From NCBI RefSeq assembly GCF_036108815.1, contig NZ_CP107985.1:930001-994000 (forward strand): a stretch of DNA of 64,000 nt. Reading direction: 5' to 3'. A program made the position numbers and the translations under genes. A model generated the notes under the pieces. The model did no database searches, was not told the origin of the DNA, and saw nothing but the letters and a program-made list of their open reading frames with translations. Source of the stretch: Streptomyces sp. NBC_00353. Its GTDB lineage: Bacteria; Actinomycetota; Actinomycetes; Streptomycetales; Streptomycetaceae. Below are positions 35,109 through 44,988 of this stretch, in pieces. Positions within the stretch are counted from its first letter, which is position 1; each line of letters begins with the position of its first letter.

Positions 35109-37793
35109 TCAGGACTGTGCTTTTCGGTGTGCGCGTCGGGCCCAGCGCCGCAGTTCGTCCGTGCCCCAGACAAGGACGGGGAAGAGGGCAATCAGAGCGA
35201 CGACGTCGGGGGGCAGGGCGGCCGTACCGAACATCCCCTGAAACAGCGGCACATAGACGAGTACTGCGGTGAAGGCCAGCTCGAAGGCGATACCGGCCAG
35301 GAGCAGGGGGTTGGTGAACAGGCCGATGTCTCGCAACGCGGCGTGGTCGGTGCGGGCGGCCAACGCAGTGCCGACCTGGCAGGTCACGATACCGGCGAAC
35401 GTGGCGGTGGTCGCAGTGATGTACGCGTGGTGCAGTGCAGTGTCGGGGCCGGTCGCACTGCCGGGGTGCCAGCCCGCCCGCCACAGCACATAGAAGAAGG
35501 CGGTCATGATCAGAGCTGCGGAGACCGCGCCGAGTCGGCCCCAGCTACGGAGAAGCATGTCGCGCGAGATCACTCCCTGCGAACTCGGACGTGGTGGGCG
35601 GCTCATGACACCCGGCTCTGCTCGTTCGCGGCCCAGCGCGAGCGCCGGGAGAGTCTCGGTGCCGAGGTCGATGGCCAGAATCTGCAGCACGGTCAGCGGC
35701 AGTGGGATGGCTCCGGCAGAGAGCGCGAACACCAGGAAGGGGACGACTTCGGGAGTGAGGTGGGCAAAAATGTAGACGATGAACTTACGCACGTTGTCAT
35801 AGACCCGACGTCCCGACTCAATGGCATCGACGATGGTGGCGAAGTTGTCGTCGGTCAGCACCATGGTGGCCGCCTCACGGGCGACATCCGTGCCGGAGCG
35901 GCCCATGGCGACACCGATGTGTGCCCGGTGGAGGGCGGGGGCGTCGTTGACGCCGTCGCCTGTCATGGCGACGATCTGACCGTGGGCGCGCAGGGTGTCG
36001 GCAACTTTCAGCTTGGTCTCGGGTGAGGAGCGCGCGAAGACGACCTCTGCCTTCCCGTGTGCCAGAACCTGGTCGAGTTCGTGGTCGCCGATGGCCTCGG
36101 ACTGCGCTACCACGTGCAGGCTCGGTTCCCCGATGCCCACTTCACGGGCCACTGCTGCGGCGGTGGCCCCGTTGTCGCCGGTGACGATGTGGACGCGGAG
36201 TCCGGCCTCGTGACAGCGGCGAACGGCGTCTGCGACTTCGGGCCGTGGCGGGTCGTACAGGCCGACAAGGCCCACGAGCCGCAAATCCGTCTCCGCGTCC
36301 TGACGCCGAACCGGCAGTTCAGAACCTGAGGACACCTCACGGCCGGCGACAGCCAACACGCGCATGCCGTCATGCGCGAGCTCGTCCGCGGCAGCCAACG
36401 CCGCTGCAGCGCGGCCGTCGGACAGGGAGCGGGACACCGATTCCGGTGCGCCCTTGACGATGACGTGCAGATCCTGCGAATCGTCGCCCTGAACGACCGA
36501 CATCATGCGCAGCCGTGGGTCGAAGTGGAAGAGGGCATGACGCCCGGTGTCCCGCTGGTCGAGGTCGACAGGAGCGGCGTGGGCTGCGGCACCCTCGATC
36601 AGAGCGATCTCCGTGGGATCTCCGTGCAGTTCGCCCTCGGCGTCGCGGGTAACGGTGGTACACAGTGCGCTGGTTCGCGCCAGGGCTCCCGCCCAGGGAC
36701 CGGTTTCCCGACCGTGCTCAGGGGTCCACACGGCCTGGAGCCTCATACGGTTCTGGGTGAGAGTACCCGTCTTGTCGGTACAGATGACGTTCGTGGATCC
36801 GAGCGTCTCCACGGCGCTCAGGCGTTTGATCACCGCCCCTTGGCGGGCGAGTACGCGCACACCGACGGCGAGTGCGAGGGTGATGGTCGGCAGCAAACCC
36901 TCGGGCACGTTGGCGACGAGCAGGCCGATCGCGAACATGAGGGAGTCGGTCAGCGGCAGCCCCACGGCAACACCGGCGATCAGGAACACCCCGCCCATGG
37001 CGACCGCTACGGCGGCAATGAGCCAGGCGACCTTCTTGACCTGCTTCTCCAGGGGACTGGGGTCGCGACGAGTGCGCTGGCTCAGCGCGGCGATGCGTCC
37101 CAGTTCTGTGTGGTCGCCGGTGGCGAACACAATCGCCTGGGCCCGGCCCCCCGTGCACGTGGTGCCACTGAAGATGAGGTTGGGCTCCTGCAGCAGGGGC
37201 GCCCCGACGAGTCCGGGACCGGCGATGCGTTCGGCCGGCGCGGACTCGCCGGTCAACATCGACAGGTCGACCTCGATGCCGCCCTCGGCCAGACGTGCGT
37301 CGGCGGGGACCTTGGCGCCCTCCTCGAGAACGACCAGGTCGCCCGGCACCAGGTCCCTCGCCTCTACGGCCGACGGGCGGCCGTCCCGGATCACCAAGGC
37401 CTGCTCGGGCAAGTACTTGGCCAGGGTCTCCACCGCCTGTTCGGCCTGCCGCTCCTGAAGGAGCGCAAACCCTGCGTTGACGATGACAACGGCGACGATG
37501 GCCCAGCCGAGCACCGGGATGTCGGCTACGAACGCCAGCGCTGCGGCCGCCCAGAGCAGCAGGGCGAGCGGGTGCACCAACTGCCGGACGAGTTCACGCC
37601 CCAAGGATGACCTCGCCTTGCGGCGGACCTCGTTGGGGCCGTAGACGGCGAGGCGGCGGGCCGCCTCCCGTGTGGAAAGGCCACGCGCCTCGGTGCCGAG
37701 TTCGTGCCGCAGCAAGGGCAGCGGCTCCAGTGGATCCGGGCTCAGTAGCGGACCCTGGCCGGTGGTTGGGCGGGTGGTGCCGGCCTCGGTCAT
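35109..37793 (-). CDS. P-type ATPase resembling Na+/K+-type (P2C) pumps
   Basis: The 894-residue pump has the N-terminal cation domain (TREAARRLAVYGPNEVRRK), TGES actuator motif, CTDKTGTLTQNRM (Asp near residue 339), GDGVNDAPAL (near 614) and about ten membrane segments. M4 reads VANVPEGLLPTITLALAV, with the flanking ETLGSTNVICTDKTGTL. M6 reads AIDLGTETLPALALG. Both are closer to animal Na+/K+ and H+/K+ ATPases than to SERCA. No beta subunit gene is present. The ATG at 37793 is chosen at the start of an acceptable N terminus. The gene is convergent with the USP gene at 34089. Confidence 0.87.
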   Translation of the reverse strand: MTEAGTTRPTTGQGPLLSPDPLEPLPLLRHELGTEARGLSTREAARRLAVYGPNEVRRKARSSLGRELVRQLVHPLALLLWAAAALAFVADIPVLGWAIVAVVIVNAGFALLQERQAEQAVETLAKYLPEQALVIRDGRPSAVEARDLVPGDLVVLEEGAKVPADARLAEGGIEVDLSMLTGESAPAERIAGPGLVGAPLLQEPNLIFSGTTCTGGRAQAIVFATGDHTELGRIAALSQRTRRDPSPLEKQVKKVAWLIAAVAVAMGGVFLIAGVAVGLPLTDSLMFAIGLLVANVPEGLLPTITLALAVGVRVLARQGAVIKRLSAVETLGSTNVICTDKTGTLTQNRMRLQAVWTPEHGRETGPWAGALARTSALCTTVTRDAEGELHGDPTEIALIEGAAAHAAPVDLDQRDTGRHALFHFDPRLRMMSVVQGDDSQDLHVIVKGAPESVSRSLSDGRAAAALAAADELAHDGMRVLAVAGREVSSGSELPVRRQDAETDLRLVGLVGLYDPPRPEVADAVRRCHEAGLRVHIVTGDNGATAAAVAREVGIGEPSLHVVAQSEAIGDHELDQVLAHGKAEVVFARSSPETKLKVADTLRAHGQIVAMTGDGVNDAPALHRAHIGVAMGRSGTDVAREAATMVLTDDNFATIVDAIESGRRVYDNVRKFIVYIFAHLTPEVVPFLVFALSAGAIPLPLTVLQILAIDLGTETLPALALGRERAEPGVMSRPPRPSSQGVISRDMLLRSWGRLGAVSAALIMTAFFYVLWRAGWHPGSATGPDTALHHAYITATTATFAGIVTCQVGTALAARTDHAALRDIGLFTNPLLLAGIAFELAFTAVLVYVPLFQGMFGTAALPPDVVALIALFPVLVWGTDELRRWARRAHRKAQS

Positions 37794-38213
37794 CTTCGGC
37801 TCCCGGCCCCCGCCGCGACCGGTCGGCCCAGCGTGGGTGCAACGTGCCCGTGGCCGCACTGTCGGTCAACGGCGCGTCGCAGCTCGTTCGCGCGACAGTC
37901 GAACAACCGCCGCAGCGGACGTACAGTCACGGTCCGGGATTGCATCGGTTCGGGTCCGGTCGAGTTGACATCGGGCATCTTGCGGCTCCGCACTGCGTCC
38001 CTGCGACTCCGCTCAGTGAGGAGTGGCGCTCGGCGCTGATGCGATGGGCCCCGGTCGGCATGTGTTCGGTATTGCGGAGCACCCGGATCCTGCCCGCGCG
38101 GACCGGGGTCCGAGCGGGCAGGTCCCGGCCTGTCGGCCGTCATGCGGCCGCAGATGGTGAGCCGGGACCACGATGGGGTCGAGGTCGTCATCGCGGATAA
38201 ACCAGCAGATTCG
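37794..38213. other. Intergenic between ATPase and hsp20, weak box
   Basis: No gene is recognised in these 420 bases. CGACC-GGTC-GGCCC at 37816-37829 is one mismatch from the island palindrome and lies about 23 bases upstream of the ATPase start. The remainder has several GGCCC-rich stretches but no good full site. Confidence 0.4.
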
Positions 38214-38669
38214 TCACGACTCGTCGTGACCGCTGGTTGTGGCCCGCTTCACGGGAATGCTGCGTGCCGTGTCCGGTATCTCGGGCTCCATCGCCACGCG
38301 CACGGTGAGGATGCCGTCCTCGTACTCCGCCTCGACCCCGTCGGACGGAATCTGAGCCGGCAGGCGAACGGTGCGATGGAAGGAGCCGTAACGGAACTCC
38401 GAGTGTTCCTTCTCCTCCTTGCTCTCGGTGTGTTCGGCGCCGACGGTGAGCGTGTCGCCCTCGACCGTGATGTGGATGTCCTTCGCGGGGTCCATCCCGG
38501 GAAGCTCGGCACGCAGCACGTACCGCCCCTCCTGGTTGGTCACCTCGATCGGGATCGGGTGGACGTCGGGCATCGGCCGCCACATCGGGAAGCGGGGGAG
38601 GTCGGTTCCGAACCAGTCCATGAGGTCGGGGAAGAGGCTGCGCCTGCGCTCCATCTGGGTTCCGGACAT
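38214..38669 (-). CDS. Hsp20/alpha-crystallin small heat shock protein
   Basis: The 151-residue chaperone has an N-terminal region FPDLMDWFGTDLPRFPMW, an alpha-crystallin domain with YVLRAELPGMDPAKDIHITV and the conserved FRYGSFHRTVRLP, and the A-x-x-x-G-I-L motif EYEDGILTVRV. It prevents aggregation of unfolded proteins and is the counterpart of mycobacterial HspX. The second ATG (38669) is preferred because GGAGG lies upstream of it inside the first possible start. It follows the PEP synthase gene by about 55 bases, probably in one operon. Confidence 0.88.
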   Translation of the reverse strand: MSGTQMERRRSLFPDLMDWFGTDLPRFPMWRPMPDVHPIPIEVTNQEGRYVLRAELPGMDPAKDIHITVEGDTLTVGAEHTESKEEKEHSEFRYGSFHRTVRLPAQIPSDGVEAEYEDGILTVRVAMEPEIPDTARSIPVKRATTSGHDES

Positions 38670-38724
38670 GGTGTCCTCCATCTCCAGCGCCTTGGCGGCG
38701 CCTTCTGTGGTGCCGGATTCAGTT

Positions 38725-41169
38725 TCAGTGGCTGGACGTCAGGTCCGCTTGGGAAGGTTGGGTCCCGAACGGGGCCGTTCGTTCCTCACCGTGCAGGTTC
38801 ATTTCGGCAGCAGCCACGTGCTGCTTCACCGCGGCAAAGCTGTCCGGTGCCACTGAAATCGAGTCGATACCGGTCTTCACCAGGAATTCTGTGAAGGCGG
38901 GGTCGTCGCTGGGACGCTGGCCGCAGAGGCCGACCGTACGGCCGACGGCCTGGGCACGCGGCACAAGGGTCTGGATGCTGCGCGTGACCGCGGGGTCGGT
39001 CTCGTCGAAGACATGAGCCAGGGCTTCGGAGTCGCGGTCGACGCCCAGGGTGAGCTGGGTCAGGTCGTTGCTCCCGATGGAGAAGCCGTCAAAACGCTCG
39101 GCGAAGTCCTCGGCCAGGACGATGTTGGACGGGATCTCCGCCATGACATACACCTTGAGGCCGTTCCCACCCCTGCGCAGCCCCTGCTCCGCCATGACGT
39201 CCAGGACCCGGTCGGCCTCTTCGAGGGTGCGGCAGAAGGGGATCATGACGATGACGTTCGTCAGGCCCATCTCGTCGCGAACTCGGCGCAGTGCCCGGCA
39301 TTCCAGGGTGAATCCTTCGCGATAACCGTCGCTGTAGTAGCGGCTCGCGCCGCGCCAGCCGATCATCGGGTTCGCTTCGACCGGTTCGAAGGCCCGGCCG
39401 CCGAGCAGCCGCGCATACTCGTTGGTCTTGAAGTCGCTGGTCCGGACGACGACCGGGGCGGGCCAGCGGGAAGCGGCGATGCGGGCCACGCCGTAGGCCA
39501 GTCGGTCGACAAAGTACTGGCCGCGGTCGAGGCAACCCTCGGTGAGCTGCTCGATGGCACAGAGATCTTGCTGGTCCACTCGCTCAGGGTGCAGCAGCGC
39601 CATGGGGTGGGCCTTGACCTGGTGGGCGACGATGAACTCCAGGCGCGCGAGCCCGACGCCGTCGGTGGGGAGGCGCCACCAACGGAAGGCTGCGGACGGG
39701 TCAGCGAGATTGAGCATCACGCGTGTCCGGGTGGCAGGAAGCTCGGCGAGGTCGGTTTCGCGCTCCTCGTAGGCCAGGAGTCCCGCGTAGACCTGACCGC
39801 GGGCACCTTCGGCACAGGAGACGGTCGCCTCATGGCCACTGCGCAGCACCTCGGTGGCCCGGCCGGTACCGACAACGGCGGGGACGCCGAGTTCGCGGCT
39901 GACGATGGCGGCATGCGAGGTCCGGCCGCCATGGTCGGTGACGATCGCGGAGGCACGCTTCATGACCGGTTCCCAGTCCGGGTCGGTGATGCCGGTGACG
40001 AGCACCGCGCCGGTGGGGAAGCGGTCGAGATCCACAGGCGAGTCGAGGACGACGACAGGGCCGGACCCGATGGCTTCGCCGACCGCTATGCCCTCGATGA
40101 GGCTCTCCCCCGGGCTCTCGGTCAGGCGACAGCGACGCAGCGTCGTCGTACGGCGTCGGGACTGTACGGTTTCGGGCCGGGCCTGGACAATCGCCAGCTC
40201 GCCGGTCAGGCCGTCCTTTGCCCATTCCAGGTCCATGGGGCATCCGTAGTGCTCCTCGACGGTCATCGCCCATCCGGCCAACTGCCGGACTTCCGCAGCT
40301 GTCAGGACGGTGCGCGAGCGGCGCTCTTCGCGGGTCGTGTCGACGGTCCGGGTCAGTCCGCGCTCTCCATAGACTGCCTTCTTCCGCTTCGCTCCGATCC
40401 GTACATCGATCACGGGATCCAGTGCCGGGTCCTTCAGGCTCGGCTTGAAGACCGTGTATTCGTCGGGATCGACCTGGCCACTGACGACGGTCTCGCCCAG
40501 GCCCCACGCCGCGCTGACCACGATGACCTCGGGAAAGCCGCTCTCAGGGTCGAGGGTGAAGATCACTCCGGCGCCCGCGAGGTCCGAGCGGACCATGATC
40601 TGGACGCCGACGGAGAGAGCGACCGAGAGGTGGTCGAAGCCCATCCGCTCCCGGTAGTCGATCGCGCGGTCAGTGAACAGAGAGGCATAACAGCGGTGGC
40701 AGGACTGCAACAGCTGGGCAGGCCCGCGGACGTTCAGGTACGTCTCCTGCTGGCCGGCGAAACTCGCCTCAGGCAGGTCCTCGGCGGTGGCACTACTGCG
40801 CACGGCCACTTCGGGATCGTGGCGGCCCTGGTCCCGCGAGAGCTGCTCGTACGCGGAGACGACCTCGCTCCGCAGCCCGGTCGGCAACGGCTCGGCCAGG
40901 ATCATCGACCGGATCTCCGCCCCCACCTCGTCAAGCACAGTCCCTTCGTGCAGGCGCCCGATCTGCGCTTCGATCCGCGCACGCAGTCCGTGACCGTCGA
41001 GCAATTCTCTGTACGCGTCCGCCGTCGTCGCGAAACCAGGAGGCACTCGCACGCCCGCAGATGCCAGATGTGCGGTCATCTCTCCCAGAGAGGCATTCTT
41101 GCCACCGACACGGCCGACATCCTGCCGACCAAGCACTGCGAACGGTACAACCCGTCGAGCAGTTGCCAT
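38725..41169 (-). CDS. ppsA: Phosphoenolpyruvate synthase (PEP-utilising enzyme)
   Basis: The 814-residue enzyme contains, in order, an ATP-grasp PPDK/PEP-synthase N domain (GGKNASLGEMTAHL near 20, AVRSSATAEDLPEASFAGQQ near 125), the phospho-His swivelling domain with TDHGGRTSHAAIVSRELGVP (His near 416), and a C-terminal PEP-binding TIM barrel. The barrel has FSIGSNDLTQLTLGVDRDS and GLCGQRPSD, with the catalytic Cys near 748. It makes PEP from pyruvate and ATP. The ATG at 41169 has GGAGGACATC upstream. A DevR-type box lies about 185 bases upstream, and hsp20 follows. Confidence 0.9.
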   Translation of the reverse strand: MATARRVVPFAVLGRQDVGRVGGKNASLGEMTAHLASAGVRVPPGFATTADAYRELLDGHGLRARIEAQIGRLHEGTVLDEVGAEIRSMILAEPLPTGLRSEVVSAYEQLSRDQGRHDPEVAVRSSATAEDLPEASFAGQQETYLNVRGPAQLLQSCHRCYASLFTDRAIDYRERMGFDHLSVALSVGVQIMVRSDLAGAGVIFTLDPESGFPEVIVVSAAWGLGETVVSGQVDPDEYTVFKPSLKDPALDPVIDVRIGAKRKKAVYGERGLTRTVDTTREERRSRTVLTAAEVRQLAGWAMTVEEHYGCPMDLEWAKDGLTGELAIVQARPETVQSRRRTTTLRRCRLTESPGESLIEGIAVGEAIGSGPVVVLDSPVDLDRFPTGAVLVTGITDPDWEPVMKRASAIVTDHGGRTSHAAIVSRELGVPAVVGTGRATEVLRSGHEATVSCAEGARGQVYAGLLAYEERETDLAELPATRTRVMLNLADPSAAFRWWRLPTDGVGLARLEFIVAHQVKAHPMALLHPERVDQQDLCAIEQLTEGCLDRGQYFVDRLAYGVARIAASRWPAPVVVRTSDFKTNEYARLLGGRAFEPVEANPMIGWRGASRYYSDGYREGFTLECRALRRVRDEMGLTNVIVMIPFCRTLEEADRVLDVMAEQGLRRGGNGLKVYVMAEIPSNIVLAEDFAERFDGFSIGSNDLTQLTLGVDRDSEALAHVFDETDPAVTRSIQTLVPRAQAVGRTVGLCGQRPSDDPAFTEFLVKTGIDSISVAPDSFAAVKQHVAAAEMNLHGEERTAPFGTQPSQADLTSSH

Positions 41170-41351
41170 GATGTCCTCCCGCCCCATGTGCGGTGGCCGC
41201 GGGCTTCAGTGGATCCGAGTGCGCTGCATCGTTGTCACCTCGTCGGGAGACGGAGCCCGATACAGCGTTCCGACTTCCACGATCGCTCCGCAGGCGTCAT
41301 CGCCGCAGTGCCGAGGGGGTCGGCGGCACCGGGCCGAGTGGGCTATGGAGG

Positions 41352-41367
41352 GGGACCGAACGGCCCA
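41352..41367. promoter_or_regulatory. DevR/OsdR-type palindrome upstream of PEP synthase
   Basis: GGGACC-GAAC-GGCCCA, 183 bases before the PEP synthase ATG. A weaker site GGGCC-GAGT-GGGCT lies at 41331-41344. Confidence 0.5.
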
Positions 41368-41430
41368 TGGAAGTGCACAGCCCGGACCTGGTGACCACGA
41401 AGGGGGGCACACATCTGACAATGGCGTCCG

Positions 41431-42942
41431 CTACGCGTCCCGGTACAGACGTTCAAGGTCGACGAGCATGACCTCGCCGCGAGCACGCGCCGCATGGAGC
41501 TCGGGGCTGAACCCCGAAGCACCATAGAGAGCCAGTCGGACGTGGCTGACATCCTCAAGGGAATTGAGTCCGTCCAGGATGCACCGCAGACGTTGCAGAT
41601 GGTGGATGTCCATGCCGGTATGCCATCGCGCGAGCCCCACCGACAGAAGGGAACCGGCCATCGGGCCGTCCTGTCGGCGGACCACGACCTCGGCATCCAG
41701 TCCGGCAGTCGCCGACGGGTCACTGAGGGAGCCGTACGACGCGGTGACATGGTCGGCACCGAATGCAGCCGAGTCGGCAAAGCGGCCCGCCCACTCCCGG
41801 CAGACTTGGGCAAACTGAGGTCCGGCGACAAGAGAGTTGAAATCGGTTCGCGCACCTGCCCATACCGTCTCGGCATCGTTTTGCTCAAGGGCGGCCCTGC
41901 GTGGGCGCGTTACGGCGTGCTCGAACGCGAGGAGCGGGTCCGCGATGCGATGACGCTTGACCCCCGGCTGCAGCCCATCCGTCTGCGATTGAAGCAGACC
42001 GTGGTCGCGGAGGAGGGCGAGGGTCCTGGAGGCATCTGTGAGTTGCTGTCCCAGGAAGGTGGCGATTTCGCCGTGGGTCGTGCAGCCTCTGGCCAGGGCG
42101 GCGAGTACGGAGTGACAAACCCCGTGGCTCCAGGGCCCGGTCTCCTCGTCGAGGAGATGGCGAGCCTCGTGGAACAGCGGGGTGCGCGGATTCAGGATGG
42201 TGCGACAGACCCAGGCATCGAAGTCGTCACGATCGACAGGAACATCGTCGTCGACGTAGTCGTACCGATAGGCGGGCGTCCCGCCGACGACCGTGTAGAC
42301 GAGAAAGGCGAGCCTCGGGTCGTCGATGCCCCACAATTGCGCCGTCTTGCGGAAGTCCAGGGGCTGGATGTCGAGCTTCAGAGCGGCGAGTGTGTGCAGC
42401 GGCGAGGAGTGCGCGAACAGCCGGATCATCACCGGTGCGGTCTCACCACCGAGCAGCAATCGCGCACGGCTTTCCAGTGGCGGTCTGTCGAGGTGCCGGA
42501 GGGCTCCGTGGATGACAGAGGGCAAAGCCGGGCTCGCCGCGACAAGGTCGGGGAACGAGTCGATGATGACGGGCAGTGGCCGGGTGTCACCCAGCGCCAG
42601 CAAGGCATCGATGCCTTCCTTCCAATCACGCCAGTGGCTGGGCTGTGCGACCTGCCTGTATCGCGCGTACTCCTCGCCCAACCTGCGCAAGGACTCGGCT
42701 TGGGTGGCTTCCTGTCCACAGAAATAGAACCCGCCCGTGGCTCGTGCCACCGATTCCAGCAGGAGGGTCTTGCCCTGGCGGGGCCGGCCCATGACGACGC
42801 CGAGGCCCGTTCCCGGATGCGGATCGCTCGAGAAGGACATCAAGGCTGCCCATTCGTCTTCCTTGTCGAAGAGGCGATCGGGCCTGGCTGAGCGTTCAGG
42901 GTCCACGATCGAGGTCTGCTGCTGTCCGTGTACGGCATTCAC
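41431..42942 (-). CDS. ATP-binding (STAND/AAA-like) protein, DUF234-type architecture
   Basis: This protein of about 503 residues has a Walker A motif VVMGRPRQGKTLLLES near residue 50 and a Walker B strand LPVIIDSFPDLV near 125. A helical region follows, and a winged-helix-like segment lies near 290-345 (THGEIATFLGQQLTDASRTL and ALLRDHGLLQSQT). The C-terminal nuclease-like fold resembles archaeal-type ATPases with DUF234 (FAQVCREWAGRF, GLDAEVVVRR). Function is unknown. The GTG at 42942 is preferred because GGAGG lies 8 bases upstream; 42951 is an alternative. It follows the broken GH65 gene by 28 bases. Confidence 0.7.
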   Translation of the reverse strand: MNAVHGQQQTSIVDPERSARPDRLFDKEDEWAALMSFSSDPHPGTGLGVVMGRPRQGKTLLLESVARATGGFYFCGQEATQAESLRRLGEEYARYRQVAQPSHWRDWKEGIDALLALGDTRPLPVIIDSFPDLVAASPALPSVIHGALRHLDRPPLESRARLLLGGETAPVMIRLFAHSSPLHTLAALKLDIQPLDFRKTAQLWGIDDPRLAFLVYTVVGGTPAYRYDYVDDDVPVDRDDFDAWVCRTILNPRTPLFHEARHLLDEETGPWSHGVCHSVLAALARGCTTHGEIATFLGQQLTDASRTLALLRDHGLLQSQTDGLQPGVKRHRIADPLLAFEHAVTRPRRAALEQNDAETVWAGARTDFNSLVAGPQFAQVCREWAGRFADSAAFGADHVTASYGSLSDPSATAGLDAEVVVRRQDGPMAGSLLSVGLARWHTGMDIHHLQRLRCILDGLNSLEDVSHVRLALYGASGFSPELHAARARGEVMLVDLERLYRDA

Positions 42943-42970
42943 CCCATGCACCTCCGGAACCAGCTGAGGG

Positions 42971-44000
42971 CTACTCCATTCTCGGGCTCGCGGCCGTCGA
43001 GCGCGCGCTGTAGCGACCATCGTTGTCACGACGGACCGCGCGCTCGGGCAGACGGAACCAACGTTGTTCCCCCGCGGCCACGGTCTCCAGCCGCTCGCCG
43101 GGCAGGCACACGCGCAGCGGGGGATTGAGTCGCGACAGGGGCACGCGAATCCCCACCCGACCCGGCAGAAACTGGATGCGGATATCCCGGTGTCCGCGGT
43201 AACAGAACGTGAACGAGCAGCGCGGCACCTCCTGGAGCGGGATGGGGCCGATCCGGAGTCCGTCCGGGCCTGCCTCCAGCCCTGCGACGACCCGTTCGAC
43301 AAGATCGAGGGTGCCGGCCATGGCACCCAGGTGGATGCCTTCGCCGGTGGTGCCGCCCTGAATATCTGCCACGTCGCTGAGCAGGGCTTCCTCCCAGTAC
43401 CGCCAGACGTCCGGACCCTTCTGGCGGGCGAGGACCCAGCCATGCACCAGGCTGCTGAGGGTCGATCCGTGACTGGTGCGAGTCAGGTAGTAATTGACCG
43501 TCGTGCGCCACACTTCGTCGTCGAGACGGTACCCGAGGCGGTCGAAAAGTTCCTGCAGCTCGGCGGGGCGGAAGAGATGGCCGAGCATGAGTGTGTCGGC
43601 CTGCTTGGAGGCTTGGTAACGGTTGACCGTATCGCCCTCGGACTCCAGGATCCGGTCGAGGCGGCGGATGTCGGAGTAGCGGGAGCGGTAGGCATCCCAG
43701 TCCAGCTCGGCCAGCTCACCATAGCCTTCGAACTGGTTGATGACATCGCCGTGGAACGGCACGTACAACCGGTGGGAGATGTCGTCCCCCAGCGGTTCAG
43801 CGTCTCGTCGTCGAGGCCGAGTTTCTCGGCCAGCTCCCTTCGGCGGGCAGCAGGCAGTTCGTCGAACACTTCGAGTGCGCGTGCAAGCGCCCAGGCGGTG
43901 GTCACGTTGGTGTACGCGTTGTCGTCGATCCCAGCAGCAGCCGCCTCGGGGTAGGCGCGTGCCCCTGCGGGGAATTCTCCCGACTCGACCACTCGCCGAT
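42971..44000 (-). pseudogene. Glycoside hydrolase family 65 phosphorylase, truncated and frameshifted
   Basis: The minus strand encodes the C-terminal part of a GH65 enzyme (trehalose/kojibiose phosphorylase type): GEFPAGARAYPEAAAAGIDD, then QFEGYGELAELDWDAYRSRY, SKQADTLMLGHLFRPAELQE, TSHGSTLSSLVHGWVLAR and GGTTGEGIHLGAMAGTLDLV. The first half (about 450-500 residues, including the catalytic acid region) is absent; homology begins near 43990. A one-base loss in a G-run (plus-strand C run, 43786-43790) shifts the frame between LNRWG and the next block. The downstream piece alone has no start, so no enzyme is expected. Confidence 0.85.
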
Positions 44001-44125
44001 CACTGCGGCCACGGTCACAGGCCAGCGGGCCGCCTGTCGCATCGGCCCACGCCCGCGCTGTTTCGCACCGGTCCGCCCCGACGGCAGCAGTCGGGCGCTC
44101 GCCCACACTCACCGAGGAATTTGCC

Positions 44126-44779
44126 ATGACCTCTGGCCGGTACACCGTCAACGACGTCATGACGAAGACCGTCGTCACCATCACCCCCGACGCGGAATTC
44201 AAAGAGATCGCCGCCGCCATGGAGCAGTGGAAAGTCACCGCCCTACCCGTCGTCGAAGGCGAGGGCCGAGTCGTCGGCGTCGTCTCCGAGGCCGACCTGC
44301 TCACGAAGGAGGAGTTCCACGACCACTCACCCGGCATGATCGAGCATATGCGCCGCCTGAGCGACATCGCCAAGGCCGGCTCGGTCCGGGCCAAGGACCT
44401 GATGACAAGCCCCGCCGTCACGGTCAAGCCCGACGCGCCCCTCCCGCAGGCCGCCCGGCTCATGGCCGACCGGCATGTCAAGCGCCTACCGGTCGTTGAC
44501 GCCGGTGGCACCCTCAAGGGCATCGTCAGCCGCGCCGATCTCCTGAAGGTTTTCCTGCGCTCCGACGACGAGATCGCCGCCGAGATTCGTCTTGAGGTCG
44601 TCAACCAGCTGTTCCCCGTCGCGCACCAAGACGTGAAGGTCAGTGTCACCTGGGGTGTGGCCACGCTCACCGGTCGCGTCCGCGACGCCACCCTGATTCC
44701 CGCCGCCGCCCGCCTCGCTCAGTCCGTGGAAGGCGTGGTCAGCGTGGACTGCCGGCTCGAAGGCCTGGGATCCGCCTGA
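44126..44779 (+). CDS. CBS-CBS-BON protein
   Basis: The 217-residue protein starts MTSGRYTVNDVMTKTVVTIT and is the closest paralogue of the one at 22110 (shared KVTALPVVEGEGRVVGVVSE and an acidic linker with KEEF). CBS2 contains VKRLPVVDAGGTLKGIVSRA. The BON domain contains VTWGVATLTGRVRDATL. It begins about 125 bases from the point where the GH65 gene is cut, so its insertion may have caused that truncation. Confidence 0.88.
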   Translation: MTSGRYTVNDVMTKTVVTITPDAEFKEIAAAMEQWKVTALPVVEGEGRVVGVVSEADLLTKEEFHDHSPGMIEHMRRLSDIAKAGSVRAKDLMTSPAVTVKPDAPLPQAARLMADRHVKRLPVVDAGGTLKGIVSRADLLKVFLRSDDEIAAEIRLEVVNQLFPVAHQDVKVSVTWGVATLTGRVRDATLIPAAARLAQSVEGVVSVDCRLEGLGSA

Positions 44780-44988
44780 GCCCGGTATCACCTCGCACCC
44801 GCAGGTGCCGGGTCGAAGGGACCCCTGTGCCTTCCCGTCGGCCCGGCCAGGCGGCGTCCCGCGACAAGCACGAGCAAGGGGCTGGACGGTCGCTGTTCCG
44901 CCTTGTGCCCGGCAGCGCAACCTCGTACGTCCTCACGTGGATCCAGCACCTACTGGCCCCCGACGAGGAGTCCATCCGGCCCTGTCGA

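Noticed and set aside
39013..41394. Long plus-strand open frame (793 codons) opposite the PEP synthase gene
   Set aside because: It is antisense to a gene with complete catalytic motifs. High-GC bias opens such frames, and it has no domain.
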